DNA of 64,000 bases from Effrenium voratum (GCA_963377175.1 CAUJNA010002913.1:239623-303622); one strand, 5' to 3'. Positions 31,780 to 41,647 are shown, numbered from the stretch's first letter. The notes: a model not told the origin generated them from the letters alone. A program made the numbers and translations.

Positions 31780-32577
31780 TCAAGGACACTCCTCTTGAAA
31801 CGGGAAGCTAGAGAAAACGCAGGGTGCTTCTAAGGAAAAAGGGAACCATTGCTGCTTTTTGTTAAGCTCAAATAGGCTTTCCGAGATAAAGCGCCACACA
31901 ATCGCATGTTTTGCTCTGGCAAATTCGCCGTCGACCTTGTTCAGAGCGCGAACATACGCGAACGCTGCTTGCGGTGCGGCTATTGATCCAGCATCACCCT
32001 GCCTACACTGAGATTCCTTGCGACCCATGTGTCGCGCTTGGGGCACATTTGAACCCACCAATGATGAACATGTGGATGTTCCAAGATGTAGGCGAGAGCT
32101 GTATACGTTCCCACACGCATACCCGTTGTTTGACCACATGCCCGGCTCTCCCCAAATCGCCAGAAGCTGAGCGAGTTCCGCTGCGCCATCATATTCGCGC
32201 AGGAGCTCCCGAATTCGGCCAGGGTTGCGGGGAAAAAGGAACAAACTAAGTTTCGCTGTCTGGCTGCATCTTTCACCTTGAACTTGAAACTTGGGAAATG
32301 TGCGTATTGTTGCACTCGGGCAAACAAACGAACTTGTTGGGCTAATGGCAATGGCCATGAAGACATGGTGTCTGAAATAGCATCTGGCTTCGTTGGGGGA
32401 ACCTTTTCTTCCAAGTCGACTCAGAGTTGAAAGCCATCTCAGACAGAACAGCTTGCTGGCATTATTGCTTTGGACTTCAGGAGCTAGCGCCCATGGATCA
32501 TTTAGAGCATTTGTGTGTTTGTCTGAAAATGTGTGTATGTTTCTGACATGTTCCAAATGCAACCACTGGGGCACCAC
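31780..32577 (-). CDS. longest ORF in the window (265 codons), unknown
   Basis: A single minus-strand frame of 265 codons includes RIRELLREYDGAAELAQLLA and AAPQAAFAYVRALNKVDGEF. At this base composition a frame this long is unexpected by chance (rough estimate well below one in 64 kb), unlike the many 140-200 codon ORFs. A second minus frame (32414-31980) and a plus frame are open inside it, as often happens in real coding DNA. The GC content is only moderate and no splice signal or known motif was found. Confidence 0.35.
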   Translation of the reverse strand: MVPQWLHLEHVRNIHTFSDKHTNALNDPWALAPEVQSNNASKLFCLRWLSTLSRLGRKGSPNEARCYFRHHVFMAIAISPTSSFVCPSATIRTFPKFQVQGERCSQTAKLSLFLFPRNPGRIRELLREYDGAAELAQLLAIWGEPGMWSNNGYACGNVYSSRLHLGTSTCSSLVGSNVPQARHMGRKESQCRQGDAGSIAAPQAAFAYVRALNKVDGEFARAKHAIVWRFISESLFELNKKQQWFPFSLEAPCVFSSFPFQEECP

Positions 32578-32743
32578 GTAGCCTACTGGCCTTGCCTGCA
32601 GAAGAACTGATGGAACTTGCGTGTTTGCAGGTAGCGCGAGATATGTTCACGGCAGCAGTATGTGCTTTATGCCATTATTGTTTACATAAAGTCTTCCCAG
32701 GTATCTGCGGCGCTCAACTGTCTGCTGGCAAACAATAACGTTC

Positions 32744-32781
32744 AACGACCGAAAGTTTATCGAACGACCGAAAGTTTATCG
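32744..32781 (+). repeat. perfect 19-bp tandem duplication
   Basis: AACGACCGAAAGTTTATCG occurs twice head to tail without mismatch (32744-32762 and 32763-32781). Confidence 0.95.
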
Positions 32782-32904
32782 GTGTGCATCGGAGACTGCA
32801 TAACATAATACTTGATCAACCTAATTGTTGCGTCTCTTCTTTTTCTTACTTGCCGTACATGTCCATTTTGTTCGGGTCTTCAGACAACTTTCCGGAGCCT
32901 GCAA

Positions 32905-33205
32905 ACTTGCGATTTGGGATCTGACTGCGGAAATGTACTTTGTGTCTTACACTTGTACTGCAAGGTTAGGCTTTTCGAGCTGGAGCTGCAGAAATGTATG
33001 GCTTGTAGGCTTGTACCGGACGTGTACTACAAACTACACTTGTATGGCGATTTTCGAGCTGGAGCTACGGAAATACACTTCATGTCAATTGCACTGCAGA
33101 ACATATGTTCGAGCTGGAGGTGTGCGGAAGTGTACTTCGCACCTGCACTTGTACTGCAAAGTTGCGGTTTGTCGGGCTGGAGCTGGGGAAGCCGTATGCA
33201 AGGTC
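32905..33205 (+). repeat. diverged ~55-77 bp tandem repeat, about five copies
   Basis: The words GAGCTGGAGCTGCGGAA, TGTACTT and CACTTGTACTGCAA recur in order. The GAGCTGGAG-type word starts near 32979, 33056, 33110 and 33175, and a weaker copy is near 32915. Each translates to a similar FELEL/ Cys-rich pattern in shifting frames. I see no in-frame protein repeat, so it is treated as DNA repeat. Confidence 0.7.
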
Positions 33206-33331
33206 ATTCCCAAGATCATGGCTCAATGTGCATTTGACACCTGGCCAGCGTCAGAGGGTGCATGTCAGACGCATGTCTACATATAAAGTGCCCACGGCCA
33301 GGGCGTTTGGCTGACCCGATCGCTTGGCCAG

Positions 33332-33402
33332 GATCTGGGTCTTCACAAGTTCACGGAGCACTACGCAGGGCACCTCAGCCATGGCAAGAGCCGGCTCTTC
33401 AA
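33332..33402 (+). CDS. candidate exon, His/Lys-containing
   Basis: It follows GATCGCTTGGCCAG (ends 33331). The phase-0 frame reads DLGLHKFTEHYAGHLSHGKS then RLFN and stays open to TAG at 33593-33595. The GC-rich part ends near 33400. The donor is not fixed. No family recognised. Confidence 0.55.
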
Positions 33403-33579
33403 CTGTTCTGATCTTCTGATTCGGATAAAGCAGTTGTGCTGCTTATGCAAATTGCACTCGGCACTACTTACGATTTCATTTCGCTCTGTGTCCGGCCCTC
33501 AGCGCTCATGTGATGCGGTGCCCACGTTATTCTACATTTGCTCAGTGTATCCTCGTGCTCTTTGCGGCTGTGCTGTTGA

Positions 33580-33831
33580 GTGTGGGTTGAGCTAGTTCCG
33601 GCGAGTCGGGTCGCCTTGCGTTTAAGCAATAGGACCATAGCCGCCATGGCAAAACCAACCGGTTCTTTACTCATTTACTCCAACCCAATGCTTCAAGGGC
33701 TTGAATCGCAGGCGATGGCCATGCCACTTTGGGTGCCCTCCAGGGAGCTCGCCTACAGGCGGGATGCCTCGTCTAAGCTCGTTGTCGATGGCTTGTGGCT
33801 TCGCAGTCGTTGGCTGCCATTCCTTGGCTGA
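33580..33831 (+). CDS. weak candidate exon
   Basis: The 83-codon plus frame includes SRVALRLSNRTIAAMAKPTG and ends WLRSRWLPFLG. The part after 33700 is the more GC-rich. A minus frame of 68 codons overlaps its start. No clear splice sites. Confidence 0.35.
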   Translation: MWVELVPASRVALRLSNRTIAAMAKPTGSLLIYSNPMLQGLESQAMAMPLWVPSRELAYRRDASSKLVVDGLWLRSRWLPFLG

Positions 33832-34331
33832 TTCCTTGCAGCGTTTGAAGCTCTAGGATACCTCCCCCCGTTTGGGTTTCAGCTGGAGCATTGGTGGTAG
33901 GTGTCCCAAATGGCTTGGGTGTGTTGCTCAACAGATGAATTGGTGCCCCATTGGCTTCGGTTTCCCCTTTGGTTTCCGATCAAACCAACCTCAGAAAGGC
34001 TCCCGGCACCAATGCAATGCGCGTGCCAAACAGTCCACTCCTAAGCAATCAGATATCGTGGACCCTCTGAGAGTTTGACTGTCATAAGGATTCCTACCAA
34101 GGGAAGCAGGACCATGACCCACAGGAGTGTTGATACAGACCCAAAACATATTTACGTCTGCTGTTGATCGTCCTTCAAACCAACCCCTTTCCCAAGAACG
34201 GCAACCTTAAAAACGCACAAGCAGATTATATATATATATATATATGTACACATGTGTGTGTGTGCCATGGTCAAATGACCTTCACGCTTGGTGTTATGAA
34301 ACACCCACATGCGCGAGCTTCGAGATGCCAG

Positions 34332-34463
34332 GCTTCAGAGCTTTGTGCCTTGGGGCATGGTGAGCTACTCCGGGAGCTGGCGGCACCAAGGCGTGGATCG
34401 ATCCAGGAAAAAACGACGGCGAAACAAATGGAGGGTGTTTTTCGAGAGTACTCCATTAAGTGA
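34332..34463 (+). CDS. candidate terminal exon, helical
   Basis: It follows TTCGAGATGCCAG (ends 34331). The phase-0 frame reads ASELCALGHGELLRELAAPR then EKTTAKQMEGVFREYSIK and TAA. Amphipathic helices throughout. A TG/TA microsatellite pair (34225-34262) lies upstream. Confidence 0.6.
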   Translation, partial: ASELCALGHGELLRELAAPRRGSIQEKTTAKQMEGVFREYSIK

Positions 34464-34587
34464 AACCACCCATGTTGTGGGGTCCATCTATCTCGAAGAA
34501 CCAAACTGGCCGCCTGTTGTTTTTGCTGATGAAGGATTTTAGCTTCGGGGGAGCTGGCAAAAGGTGCGCAAAGGCGCTTGTGTGATG

Positions 34588-34759
34588 CATTGTGCGCCAT
34601 GAAGGCTCGCCTCTGGCTAAGGCCCCGCAGTTTGACACAGGCGAAGCCACTTGGCGCAGGCGAGCTAAAAGCAACTTGCTAGCTGAAGCCATTCCGCGAA
34701 GCCTTCGTCTCGCGAAGGCACCCTTTCCACAAGTTCTGGCCCCGAACCCAGCGTAGGCT
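34588..34759 (+). CDS. weak candidate exon
   Basis: The plus frame reads SPLAKAPQFDTGEATWRRRA and on to TAG. The minus frame over the same DNA (MASASKLLLARLRQVASP) is equally coherent. No splice evidence decides. Confidence 0.3.
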
Positions 34760-34857
34760 CCCCAGCAGTGTATAAGCCGCGAGCCACTTAAAAAGCAATG
34801 CTCATCATGTGGTTTCCATTGTGGTTGCTTGCAGTGTGATTTGCAGGCCAAACTTAC

Positions 34858-34960
34858 TTCGAAGCTTTCTGCGGACTCCCATTGTGGTTTTTTCCATTGT
34901 GCCCTCAAGCAGAAGAACAACCATTGGTCTAGTCTCCGCGTTTTTGCCTAAACATCTCAA
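34858..34960 (-). CDS. candidate minus-strand exon with GTAAGT donor
   Basis: A canonical GTAAGT lies at 34857-34852 on the minus strand. Upstream on that strand the frame reads RPMVVLLLEGTMEKTTMGVR then RKLR. It belongs to a 190-codon minus frame (35377-34805) that also crosses an AG microsatellite, so the exon should start below about 35100. Confidence 0.4.
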
Positions 34961-35811
34961 CAGACAAGGGGCGGGGGAAGGGGAGGAGAGGCTTTGGCCG
35001 AGAAGACTTGGGATGACGTAGCCAGTCAGCCCCCCGGCTACACAGTCCCCACTGTTTTTTGCCCATGCATTCTGTAGGGATTGAAGACCATTTTGTGATA
35101 TGTGTGGAAACCAGGGGCACTTTTTGGAAGATCTTGAAGAAAGCAGCACAAGAGAGAGAGAGAGAGAGACAAACAGAGAGATCATGTGAAGGATAGACGT
35201 CTTGTTTTGTTGCCGACCTGTGGGATGATTGTACAGTAGATGGCGAACGAAATTGAAAGAGCCGTGCAACCCAACTAGCTGCCACCTTGGATCTACACGG
35301 CTTCTTTGCGGGAGACAACACCAGCTTACTTGGATGACTGCCGTTGTTCGATGTCTGACTGAGCTGAGAATGGGCAAGGTATCTTTCCGTGGCTTGACTT
35401 ACAGGCTTCTGGTTTGGGTTCCCAAGTTTGACCCATCGAAGAGAATCACTCAGTGAAAAACAATCAGCCCTCAAAGCGGTAGTGGGGAGGGGGAGGGAAC
35501 ACACCATAAACCTAAACATATCTATCGCTGTTCCATCATGTTTCAAACTGCCCACGGATGCTGGAATGACATTGCAACAAGCAGTGGCCATTCATTTGAT
35601 TGATTCGGGCGATGAGGGGCAGTCTTTCTTCATGGTCTGAGGCTTAGTAGCCTGGCAGTCAAGGTGAGCAGGATCTGCTCTCCGTCCGTGGATTGGACAC
35701 AGAAACGCACGGGCCCCCTAAACAAGTTGGGTGTCAACCAAAACAAGGGTCACACCAAAAGTGTGGGAAAACAATGCAGTTGCACCGGTGTGACTGCTCG
35801 CCGCGTTGCAG

Positions 35812-35896
35812 GACCTAGCCAAGAGGAGGACCGCATTTGGGAAGTAATCTTGGGCGGTCGCGTCAATGGGGGGCCGGCCTTCATGCGGCTTGTCAG
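35812..35896 (+). CDS. candidate 85-bp exon
   Basis: It lies between GCTCGCCGCGTTGCAG (ends 35811) and GT at 35897. After two bases the frame reads PSQEEDRIWEVILGGRVNGG then PAFMRLV. GC-rich, with good acceptor and coherent peptide. No family recognised. Confidence 0.6.
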
Positions 35897-36006
35897 GTTT
35901 TGTGGGGCCAAAAGGGAATACCTTTTAAACGATGGTTTCTCAGGACTTGTGCCTCTGAGTTGACAATGACAACACTCAGTTTGCTCCAGCCGAAGCTGTC
36001 ACTCAG

Positions 36007-36107
36007 AATGCAAGATGGAGTTTGATCAGATCAGTTCTGCATTTTTGCCGGCTGATGCCAGCTTTTCAGGAGGGCCCTTGGTGGGAAGCACCGGAGCCCA
36101 GGACAGG
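36007..36107 (+). CDS. candidate 101-bp exon with GTGAGA donor
   Basis: It lies between GAAGCTGTCACTCAG (ends 36006) and AGG|GTGAGA (36108). After two bases it reads MEFDQISSAFLPADASFSGG (from the third codon) then PLVGSTGAQDR, and ends in phase 0. An internal acceptor CAGCTTTTCAG (ends 36069) could give a shorter form. Both borders are good. No family recognised. Confidence 0.6.
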
Positions 36108-36427
36108 GTGAGAGGGCGAGAGGTGCTACAAGATAAGCCTTGCAAATAAGGTCGCCGTTGGCTTCCTTTGGACTGTCCTGTAGAGAGGATTCGGAGCACT
36201 AGGATTCTATAGCTTCAATGCGGGGGAGTGACTGTAGATTCGACCAAAAATGAGGAAACGGTAAACGGAATGATATGGTTTCATTTGTGCCTCTCCATGT
36301 TGATTTCCTCTTCCTGTATTCCGAGCTTTGTCCTTTTTATGACTTTATGAATGTCCGTTCTTGATGAAAGTTAGGGAACAAGGGTGTGTTTGCACGTTTG
36401 TGCTACTAGGATTTTGTCCCCCTTTAG

Positions 36428-36566
36428 GCCAGGAATCAATCAGGCACGGAAGTGGGCAATTCCGATAACCCTAATCAATTTAGACAAAGAATACCAGCGT
36501 AAAGACAAGTGTAGCTTTAGGAGCTGTTTACGAAGAAGATCGATGCGGCAAAGACAAACTCATTAC
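36428..36566 (+). CDS. well-bounded 139-bp exon
   Basis: The acceptor is ATTTTGTCCCCCTTTAG (ends 36427) and the donor GTAAGT starts at 36567. After one base the frame is open for all 46 codons: PGINQARKWAIPITLINLDK then EYQRKDKCSFRSCLRRR. Composition is only moderately GC-rich, so the splice signals carry the call. Its phase does not match exon 36007-36107. Function unknown. Confidence 0.6.
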
Positions 36567-36689
36567 GTAAGTGGAGTGTAAAGGAACATCGATGTTAGAT
36601 GTAAAGAACATGAAGCAGGAAAAGCAAGATCAAGTTGACCCGACTGCCCAACAATGTTGCGACTTGTGTGGTTCTCTGCCATCCAGCAA

Positions 36690-36825
36690 AGGGCGCGCGC
36701 ACACACACAAGCAGCCGCACACTCAAGCATGCAGGCACATACACACGCATGCACGCACGCAAGTGCACCCGCAATCGCACGCGCACCCCGCAGTACACAT
36801 TCATACGCACACGCAAACACGCAGG
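36690..36825 (+). repeat. long alternating CA/CG tract
   Basis: Imperfect CACA, GCAC and CGCAC units run over about 135 bp with very few breaks in purine-pyrimidine alternation. ORFs on both strands here are His/Thr/Cys/Val-rich by-products. Confidence 0.8.
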
Positions 36826-37425
36826 TGCGGAAGCTCGAGTGTCTTGTGCACACCAACCTAGCACAAGCCCTCTATGTCATTTCCAGATCCTCTGTATTTG
36901 GGCATAGTTGGGTGTTTTACTATAAGGGATGGTAATGCAACGTTGCGAGGACCCGAAATCTTTGGCCTGCCGCTGGTCTTTTAGCGAGTGCACCCAAGGG
37001 ATTAATGTTCCAACTTCTGCAACTACATGCCAGTTGTATCACGTCTCAATCATTGCAAGGCCAAGCGGACACTGCAGCGCGCAATGCTTGTGTGAACACG
37101 GGGTATTCTTAAGCAAGGTGACGTTGCTCGCATCATATCCTTAAAGGGCACGCAGTATGTGGCCATTGCATTGGCGGGGTTACATAAGCTCTTGCTGATT
37201 CGGCGCAGCCCAACTGTTTATCCATGTCAAATGCTGTCCTGGGCTGAGAAGTATTGGTGAACTTGAATCGGTCACAGTATGCTACTTGTCCGAGGGATGT
37301 CATTCAAGTGGGAGGAAGCGTGCTGTTGGGTTTAGTTTTGTTACATGATTCTGCTTGCACAGGGCGCATCTTGTGAGCTTGATTGTGCCCTGCGAGCACA
37401 GGTGTTTTTGTTTGCTTCCTCTCAG

Positions 37426-37498
37426 GGAAGGCCTTTGTGAAGCGCTTTGAGGAGCTTGCGTTGCCATCCATTTGTCAGCTTGTTGCAAGGCTTGCCCC
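37426..37498 (+). CDS. alternative exon reading at 37.4 kb
   Basis: The acceptor is TTTGCTTCCTCTCAG (ends 37425). After two bases the frame reads KAFVKRFEELALPSICQLVA then RLA before TAA. GTAAGA at 37499 could be its donor. It overlaps the next exon in another frame, so either a one-base frameshift joins them or alternative splicing is involved. Confidence 0.45.
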
Positions 37499-37605
37499 GT
37501 AAGATTGTGCGTTCTGGCAAAGAGTTGATGGCGGTAGCTTTGGTTATCCACCTGTTCAATGGCACCAAGTTTCCATTTTTCAGTCCACTCAACGCAAATG
37601 CAGCA
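37479..37605 (+). CDS. exon B of a phase-consistent pair
   Basis: It starts after CATCCATTTGTCAG (ends 37478) and ends at GTAAGT (37606). After one base it reads LLQGLPRKIVRSGKELMAVA then LVIHLFNGTKFPFF, ending in phase 0. A 52-bp intron separates it from the next exon, whose frame continues exactly. The frame also runs upstream to TGA at 37436. Confidence 0.6.
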
Positions 37606-37657
37606 GTAAGTCTGAGTCTAGACAAAAAACCTCTCTCTTAGGTTTGTTTGCTCGCAG

Positions 37658-37811
37658 GCCTCTCGAACACCATATAGTGGTTCGAAGCTTTTGTTGGGGA
37701 TTCTCCGATTGGGGGCTTGTCAAGACGGCGCATGGGAGCGACTCCACTCCACCAGGGAAGAGTCGGCACCTGGCTTCGCCTTCCCTCCCTTCTTCAATGC
37801 ACAGCACCTCG
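37658..37811 (+). CDS. exon C of the 37.6-kb pair
   Basis: It follows GGTTTGTTTGCTCGCAG (ends 37657) and a GTGAAA donor lies at 37812. In phase 0, as required by exon B, it reads ASRTPYSGSKLLLGILRLGA then CQDGAWERLHSTREESAPGF. The frame is open to TGA at 37856-37858. Intron 37606-37657 is 52 bp and has consensus ends. This is the strongest splice pair in the window. No family recognised. Confidence 0.65.
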
Positions 37812-38814
37812 GTGAAAAATTAGGCCCGGCACTGGGGCTCGAGGGACCATATGTTTGACATGTGACACATGTCCGGAAGGCAAGTCTATCAAAGGCAAGT
37901 CGGACTTTGTGGCAGTGATTAGATGTGTATTGCTTTGTCGACAGTATTGGCACACTCATGTTGGAAGCATTTGTCTGCCACAAACCAACCCTCAGATTCT
38001 ATCTTGGGAAGCGTTCGGGTTGAAATTCTCTGGGCTCACTAGTTTGTTTGTGCTTTGATTTTCATAGGAGTGCAGAGCTCACAAAGTGTGGAGGTTTTGC
38101 CCAGGATTCTCAGGGGTTCCCTGGCGTGCGACTGTGACGCACAGTTTTTTCTAGGAGGAAGTTCAATTGGAAATGTTAGCAACAAAGCGGTTGAACGGCA
38201 ATTTCCACGGCAATTATCGTTCTCAGAGCTGCCATTTCAGGGCCACTTCCACGCATGTCCAGGAGTAGCAGGTCAATGTACGCCTGTCTTTCTGATCAAT
38301 TTTTAGACATGTTTTCCAGGGATCAATCCAGAAACACATTGCTCAATGACCCCGCAGTATGGACTATAGATTCTATAGGTAGTGGGCTCTTGGGTATTGA
38401 TGTCCTTTGCATGTTAACATGTTCGTGAAGCAAGGCACCAGCTTTTGTTCTTTTTTATGATTGCTCCTCATTGCAGACAGCCCAAACACAGACAGGCCAG
38501 GTGATATTATTGCCCTTGCTTCCCGCTTCAATCCGGGGCATAAGCATGTTTGGCTATTAACTAAAAGTGCTTCGCATCTTGGCAATGGTGGCCCCAGACT
38601 GCCATGCTCGGGCCAGGTGCGGAGACCAGTAGTCACTTAGACGTGTACAAAGCTAGCTTCTTTCCGCTTGGTTGTCCGACTTCTTCCCTGGCCTGGCATG
38701 CTGCGACAAGGCAAATCATCAGTTCCTTGGTTCCCAGGTCTTTTGGAGAAGTGAACCGAAGGATGATCTGTTGAAGGTGGCAGCCCCCCAGGCTCATTCC
38801 CCTCCCCTTTCCGG

Positions 38815-39471
38815 TTGAAGGATAGCCTCCCACCTCAGAAGGTCCAAATTTTTAGAGGAGACCGGTCTTCCAGAAACCCCCCGTTCTTCCGTAGCGGGTG
38901 GAAGGGTAGAAGGCCTGCAATCCCTGGGCATGCGTTGCATCTCACGTCTCTGAAAGCCACAAGCTTGTGTCCGCGGTGCATAACTAAGTTGGCTTCTGAT
39001 AAGCACAACGTTTGCATTGCGCCCATGCCGAGGACCGCTCCTTATCCCTTGGCCAAGGCGGCGTATTGGTATGAGTTCGGTGAGTTCGTGCAGCTCGACT
39101 GGAGTGGGATGGGCGTTGGACAATGGATTGCAATAATTTTCACAGTTCGTGACACCAGCGATTACCCTGCTACACAGGTGTCTAGCAGCGATCATTTGTG
39201 TATGCCGCATTTAGTCCTGCACGGCGGTCAGCAGAGCAAGTGCGACTCAATGACCTCACATGTCCTTTGCTTTCTGGGATCTGATTCGCCTCCAATGCAT
39301 CAAATCCTTGCCAGACCACACGAGTTCACAGCGATCTCTGAGGTCATACCCTGGTGTGCAGGACGGGCACACATTGCAAGGGGAGTAGCAGCTCTGCCTG
39401 TTTGGTGGTACACGGCAATCCAGCTTGTATTTCAGTTCTGGGGCCAAGCTCCCCCAAACGTTACAGGTTGA
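38815..39471 (+). CDS. 218-codon open frame, doubtful
   Basis: A plus frame of 218 codons spans this region; its GC-rich core (39025-39115) reads MPRTAPYPLAKAAYWYEFGE. Minus frames are open too, one with a Cys pattern (CYSPCNVCPSCTPGYDLRDR at 39300-39400). This length could arise by chance about once in a few windows like this. No splice sites support it. Confidence 0.3.
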   Translation: MKDSLPPQKVQIFRGDRSSRNPPFFRSGWKGRRPAIPGHALHLTSLKATSLCPRCITKLASDKHNVCIAPMPRTAPYPLAKAAYWYEFGEFVQLDWSGMGVGQWIAIIFTVRDTSDYPATQVSSSDHLCMPHLVLHGGQQSKCDSMTSHVLCFLGSDSPPMHQILARPHEFTAISEVIPWCAGRAHIARGVAALPVWWYTAIQLVFQFWGQAPPNVTG

Positions 39472-39975
39472 GCTGGCGGGTCCCGTTTAGTCTTGGATTT
39501 GAAGGGTTGTCAACGTTTGGCCTTTTTTCAACCCTAATACCAGCGCCTCCCAAGGTGCCGCCTTTTATCCCAAAAAGGGTTCCTAATTTTGATGGCCCTC
39601 CATGTGCATCCGTTTGCCACTTCTCGCTTCTGGCATGGTGAAACGGGAGCTTGCTGGCTGGCAGCGAACTGGGACCGGTGCCAGCAACACGTCTCTCCAT
39701 GGAGAGCAAATCGCAGGGGGCCCAGTCAAGAAAGACGTTCTTGTGATGCTGAAAACTCTGAAATCTCTGAGGCTCCGATGTGGCAATAGTTAGCCCCAGG
39801 ACGTTTGGGTTGGTTTTGGTGGTCAGTGGTCAGGCGCAGCAAAAGCGCAGAATTATCCTTTCTACTCAACTATATGGAGTTATGACCATGATATCTCCCC
39901 CTTTTGCTTTGGGCTGTTTGGGGGTAGTGGAAGCTCTCAATCGGAGAACCTGACAGGAGTTCACCTCCATGCCAG

Positions 39976-40032
39976 AGCTGCTGCTGAGCCTGGAGACGGA
40001 GCAACTGCTCGAGATCTCCGCGGAGATGAGGA
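39976..40032 (+). CDS. candidate exon before a duplicated donor
   Basis: It follows CACCTCCATGCCAG (ends 39975). After two bases it reads LLLSLETEQLLEISAEMR, leaving one base. The next bases GTGAAG start a 72-bp intron-like segment made of a 32-bp tandem duplication. GC-rich, amphipathic helix. No family recognised. Confidence 0.55.
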
Positions 40033-40096
40033 GTGAAGTTGAATCCTTTGATTAGTGTCACGGTGTGAAGTTGAATCCTTTGATTATTGTCACGGT
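40033..40096 (+). repeat. 32-bp tandem duplication at a 5' splice site
   Basis: GTGAAGTTGAATCCTTTGAT and its following 12 bases occur twice head to tail (40033-40064 and 40065-40096) with one G/T mismatch. Each copy begins with a potential GT donor, and GTTTTTAG follows at 40097-40104. Confidence 0.95.
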
Positions 40097-40104
40097 GTTT
40101 TTAG

Positions 40105-40183
40105 AGGGTATTCTTTGTTGGGTGATATTAAAGGGAAACCAACCAAAAAGCGCCACTTTGGGGCGCCCTACTTTGACACTGTG
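40105..40183 (+). CDS. possible exon after the duplicated intron
   Basis: In the phase left by 39976-40032 the frame is open for about 25 codons (GILCWVILKGNQPKSATLG) to TGA. However, it overlaps a dispersed repeat word (AAGGGAAACCAACC), so it may be filler. Confidence 0.3.
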
Positions 40184-41421
40184 ACACGTACCCATAGCGT
40201 GTTGGCCCAAGAGACAGCGATGTGTTCAGTGGGACACGAGTTTATATATATATATATATATGTTGTGCCAACAGTATTTGGAATGCACTTTATTGTAAGC
40301 GCCCCGGCCAGGCGCCAAAGAACTGCAAGGGCAATGCGGGCTTGAGATCATGATCCTAACGGCCCTTTCTGTCTCCATGGTTCATGGGCACCAAAGCGGC
40401 GTCAACAGGATCGCTTTGCGCCAGCAGTCAGCTTTGCGTTGTTAACCCTAAATTTGGTATTGACGAGACGCAATGATAGATTTTCAGTCGTCGCTGTTGA
40501 TATGATTTAAGTGTAGATCCCAGCACTTGCTCTGTAATTTCGTCGACACCGCTTCAAGTGTATTGCCTGTAGCCTCTGGGCTGGAACGGCTTGCGTGAAC
40601 CACTCTTACCAAGGCGAAGGCTTTGATTTCGGAATCCTACCCGCCCACCCCAGATTGCAGAGGGTCACGGGCTCTCGCGGGGCACCCCCTTTGTGTGACT
40701 GTTTGGCCGAACGGACTTTATGAACAAATTATGGGTTGGAGGCCTCTTCAAAAACAGGGATGCCTAGATCTAAGGCCTTGAGCTAGGACTGGCTACGGTA
40801 AAACACATTAATAGCAAAAGGCCACGGCTTTGATCTGGTGTGTGTTGTTTTTTCCCTGGATATTCTCTTTGGACAACACTCTCCGTAAAGTGGCCCAAAG
40901 CTGCCCTGGGTTCTGAATTGGGGCAAATGGGCAAACGCTTTCTATACCAGCGACGGTATGTATCAAACTGGGCCCAACGTGATGTTGGAATAAGGGAGGA
41001 GAGTTTGAGCAAATGACCCCCTTACAGGAATGTCATTCATTAGTACCATTGACTCAGGCACTTCCAGGGTTCAAGTTTCTCGTGGTTTGGGTCAACTACC
41101 TGGTTTAAAGATCAACGGAGTAACCCCAGCATTGTGACCAGTCCACAGGCGGGCAGACGACCTCTTGATTTTTTCGTTGGTCTTGGGGTCCGAAAAGGTA
41201 ATCCTTTGGGCTCTAGCCGCACGTCAGAAGCGAACATGAGGGGCTCCAAAATTATACATCCATGATCATGGGTTAACATGATTTAGTTCGGCACAGCTCA
41301 TTCCAACTATTGAGGCCTATCCGGGGCTTTTTGGAAACCTCATTTGCCAAAAGTGGATGGGGTGATTAGTTATTTTGCCCGGCGTACCACGGCGTGGGGG
41401 GTTGCGGTCCGTCGCTCGCAG

Positions 41422-41500
41422 GCGCTTCCGTGCGCGGTTGTGGCGCAAGACGCGGGCAGTGTATGCTGCGGCTGGGGGCGCCTGAGGAGTCGGTCATTGG
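41422..41500 (+). CDS. candidate exon, Arg/Ala-rich
   Basis: It follows CCGTCGCTCGCAG (ends 41421). All three frames are open in this CpG-rich island: one reads RFRARLWRKTRAVYAAAGGA, another ASVRGCGARRGQCMLRLGAP. Coding is likely but the frame is undecided. Confidence 0.5.
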
Positions 41501-41568
41501 GGGTTTTGGTCGTTTTCTATTTTCCGGTTCCTCCAAAGTATAAAGCACCCTCTAAAACGTGCCGGTCG

Positions 41569-41647
41569 CTACTTTGGATGGACAAAATCCGCTTTGTGTG
41601 GTAGTTGGCTTATCCCAGGAAAAGTAGTGTTGATCCATCCAGAGTGG
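41569..41647. mobile_element. short inverted-repeat element (family A copy 2)
   Basis: Arms CTACTTTGGATGGACAAAAT and the end ...GATCCATCCAGAGTGG form an imperfect inverted repeat sharing the TGGATGGAC core with copies at 10709 and 61386. Interior only about 36 bp. Confidence 0.5.

Noticed and set aside
34929..35591. 220-codon minus ORF
   Set aside because: It crosses an AG microsatellite and overlaps a better plus-strand frame near 35500; only the GTAAGT-bounded piece at 34858 was kept, from another frame.
36571..36935. Several His/Thr/Val/Cys-rich ORFs on both strands
   Set aside because: All are translations of the CA/CG alternating tract.
39256..39447. Minus-strand Cys-rich peptide resembling growth-factor-receptor repeats
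   Set aside because: The Cys spacing fits only loosely, over one unit, and the plus frame on the same DNA is longer. Treated as coincidence.
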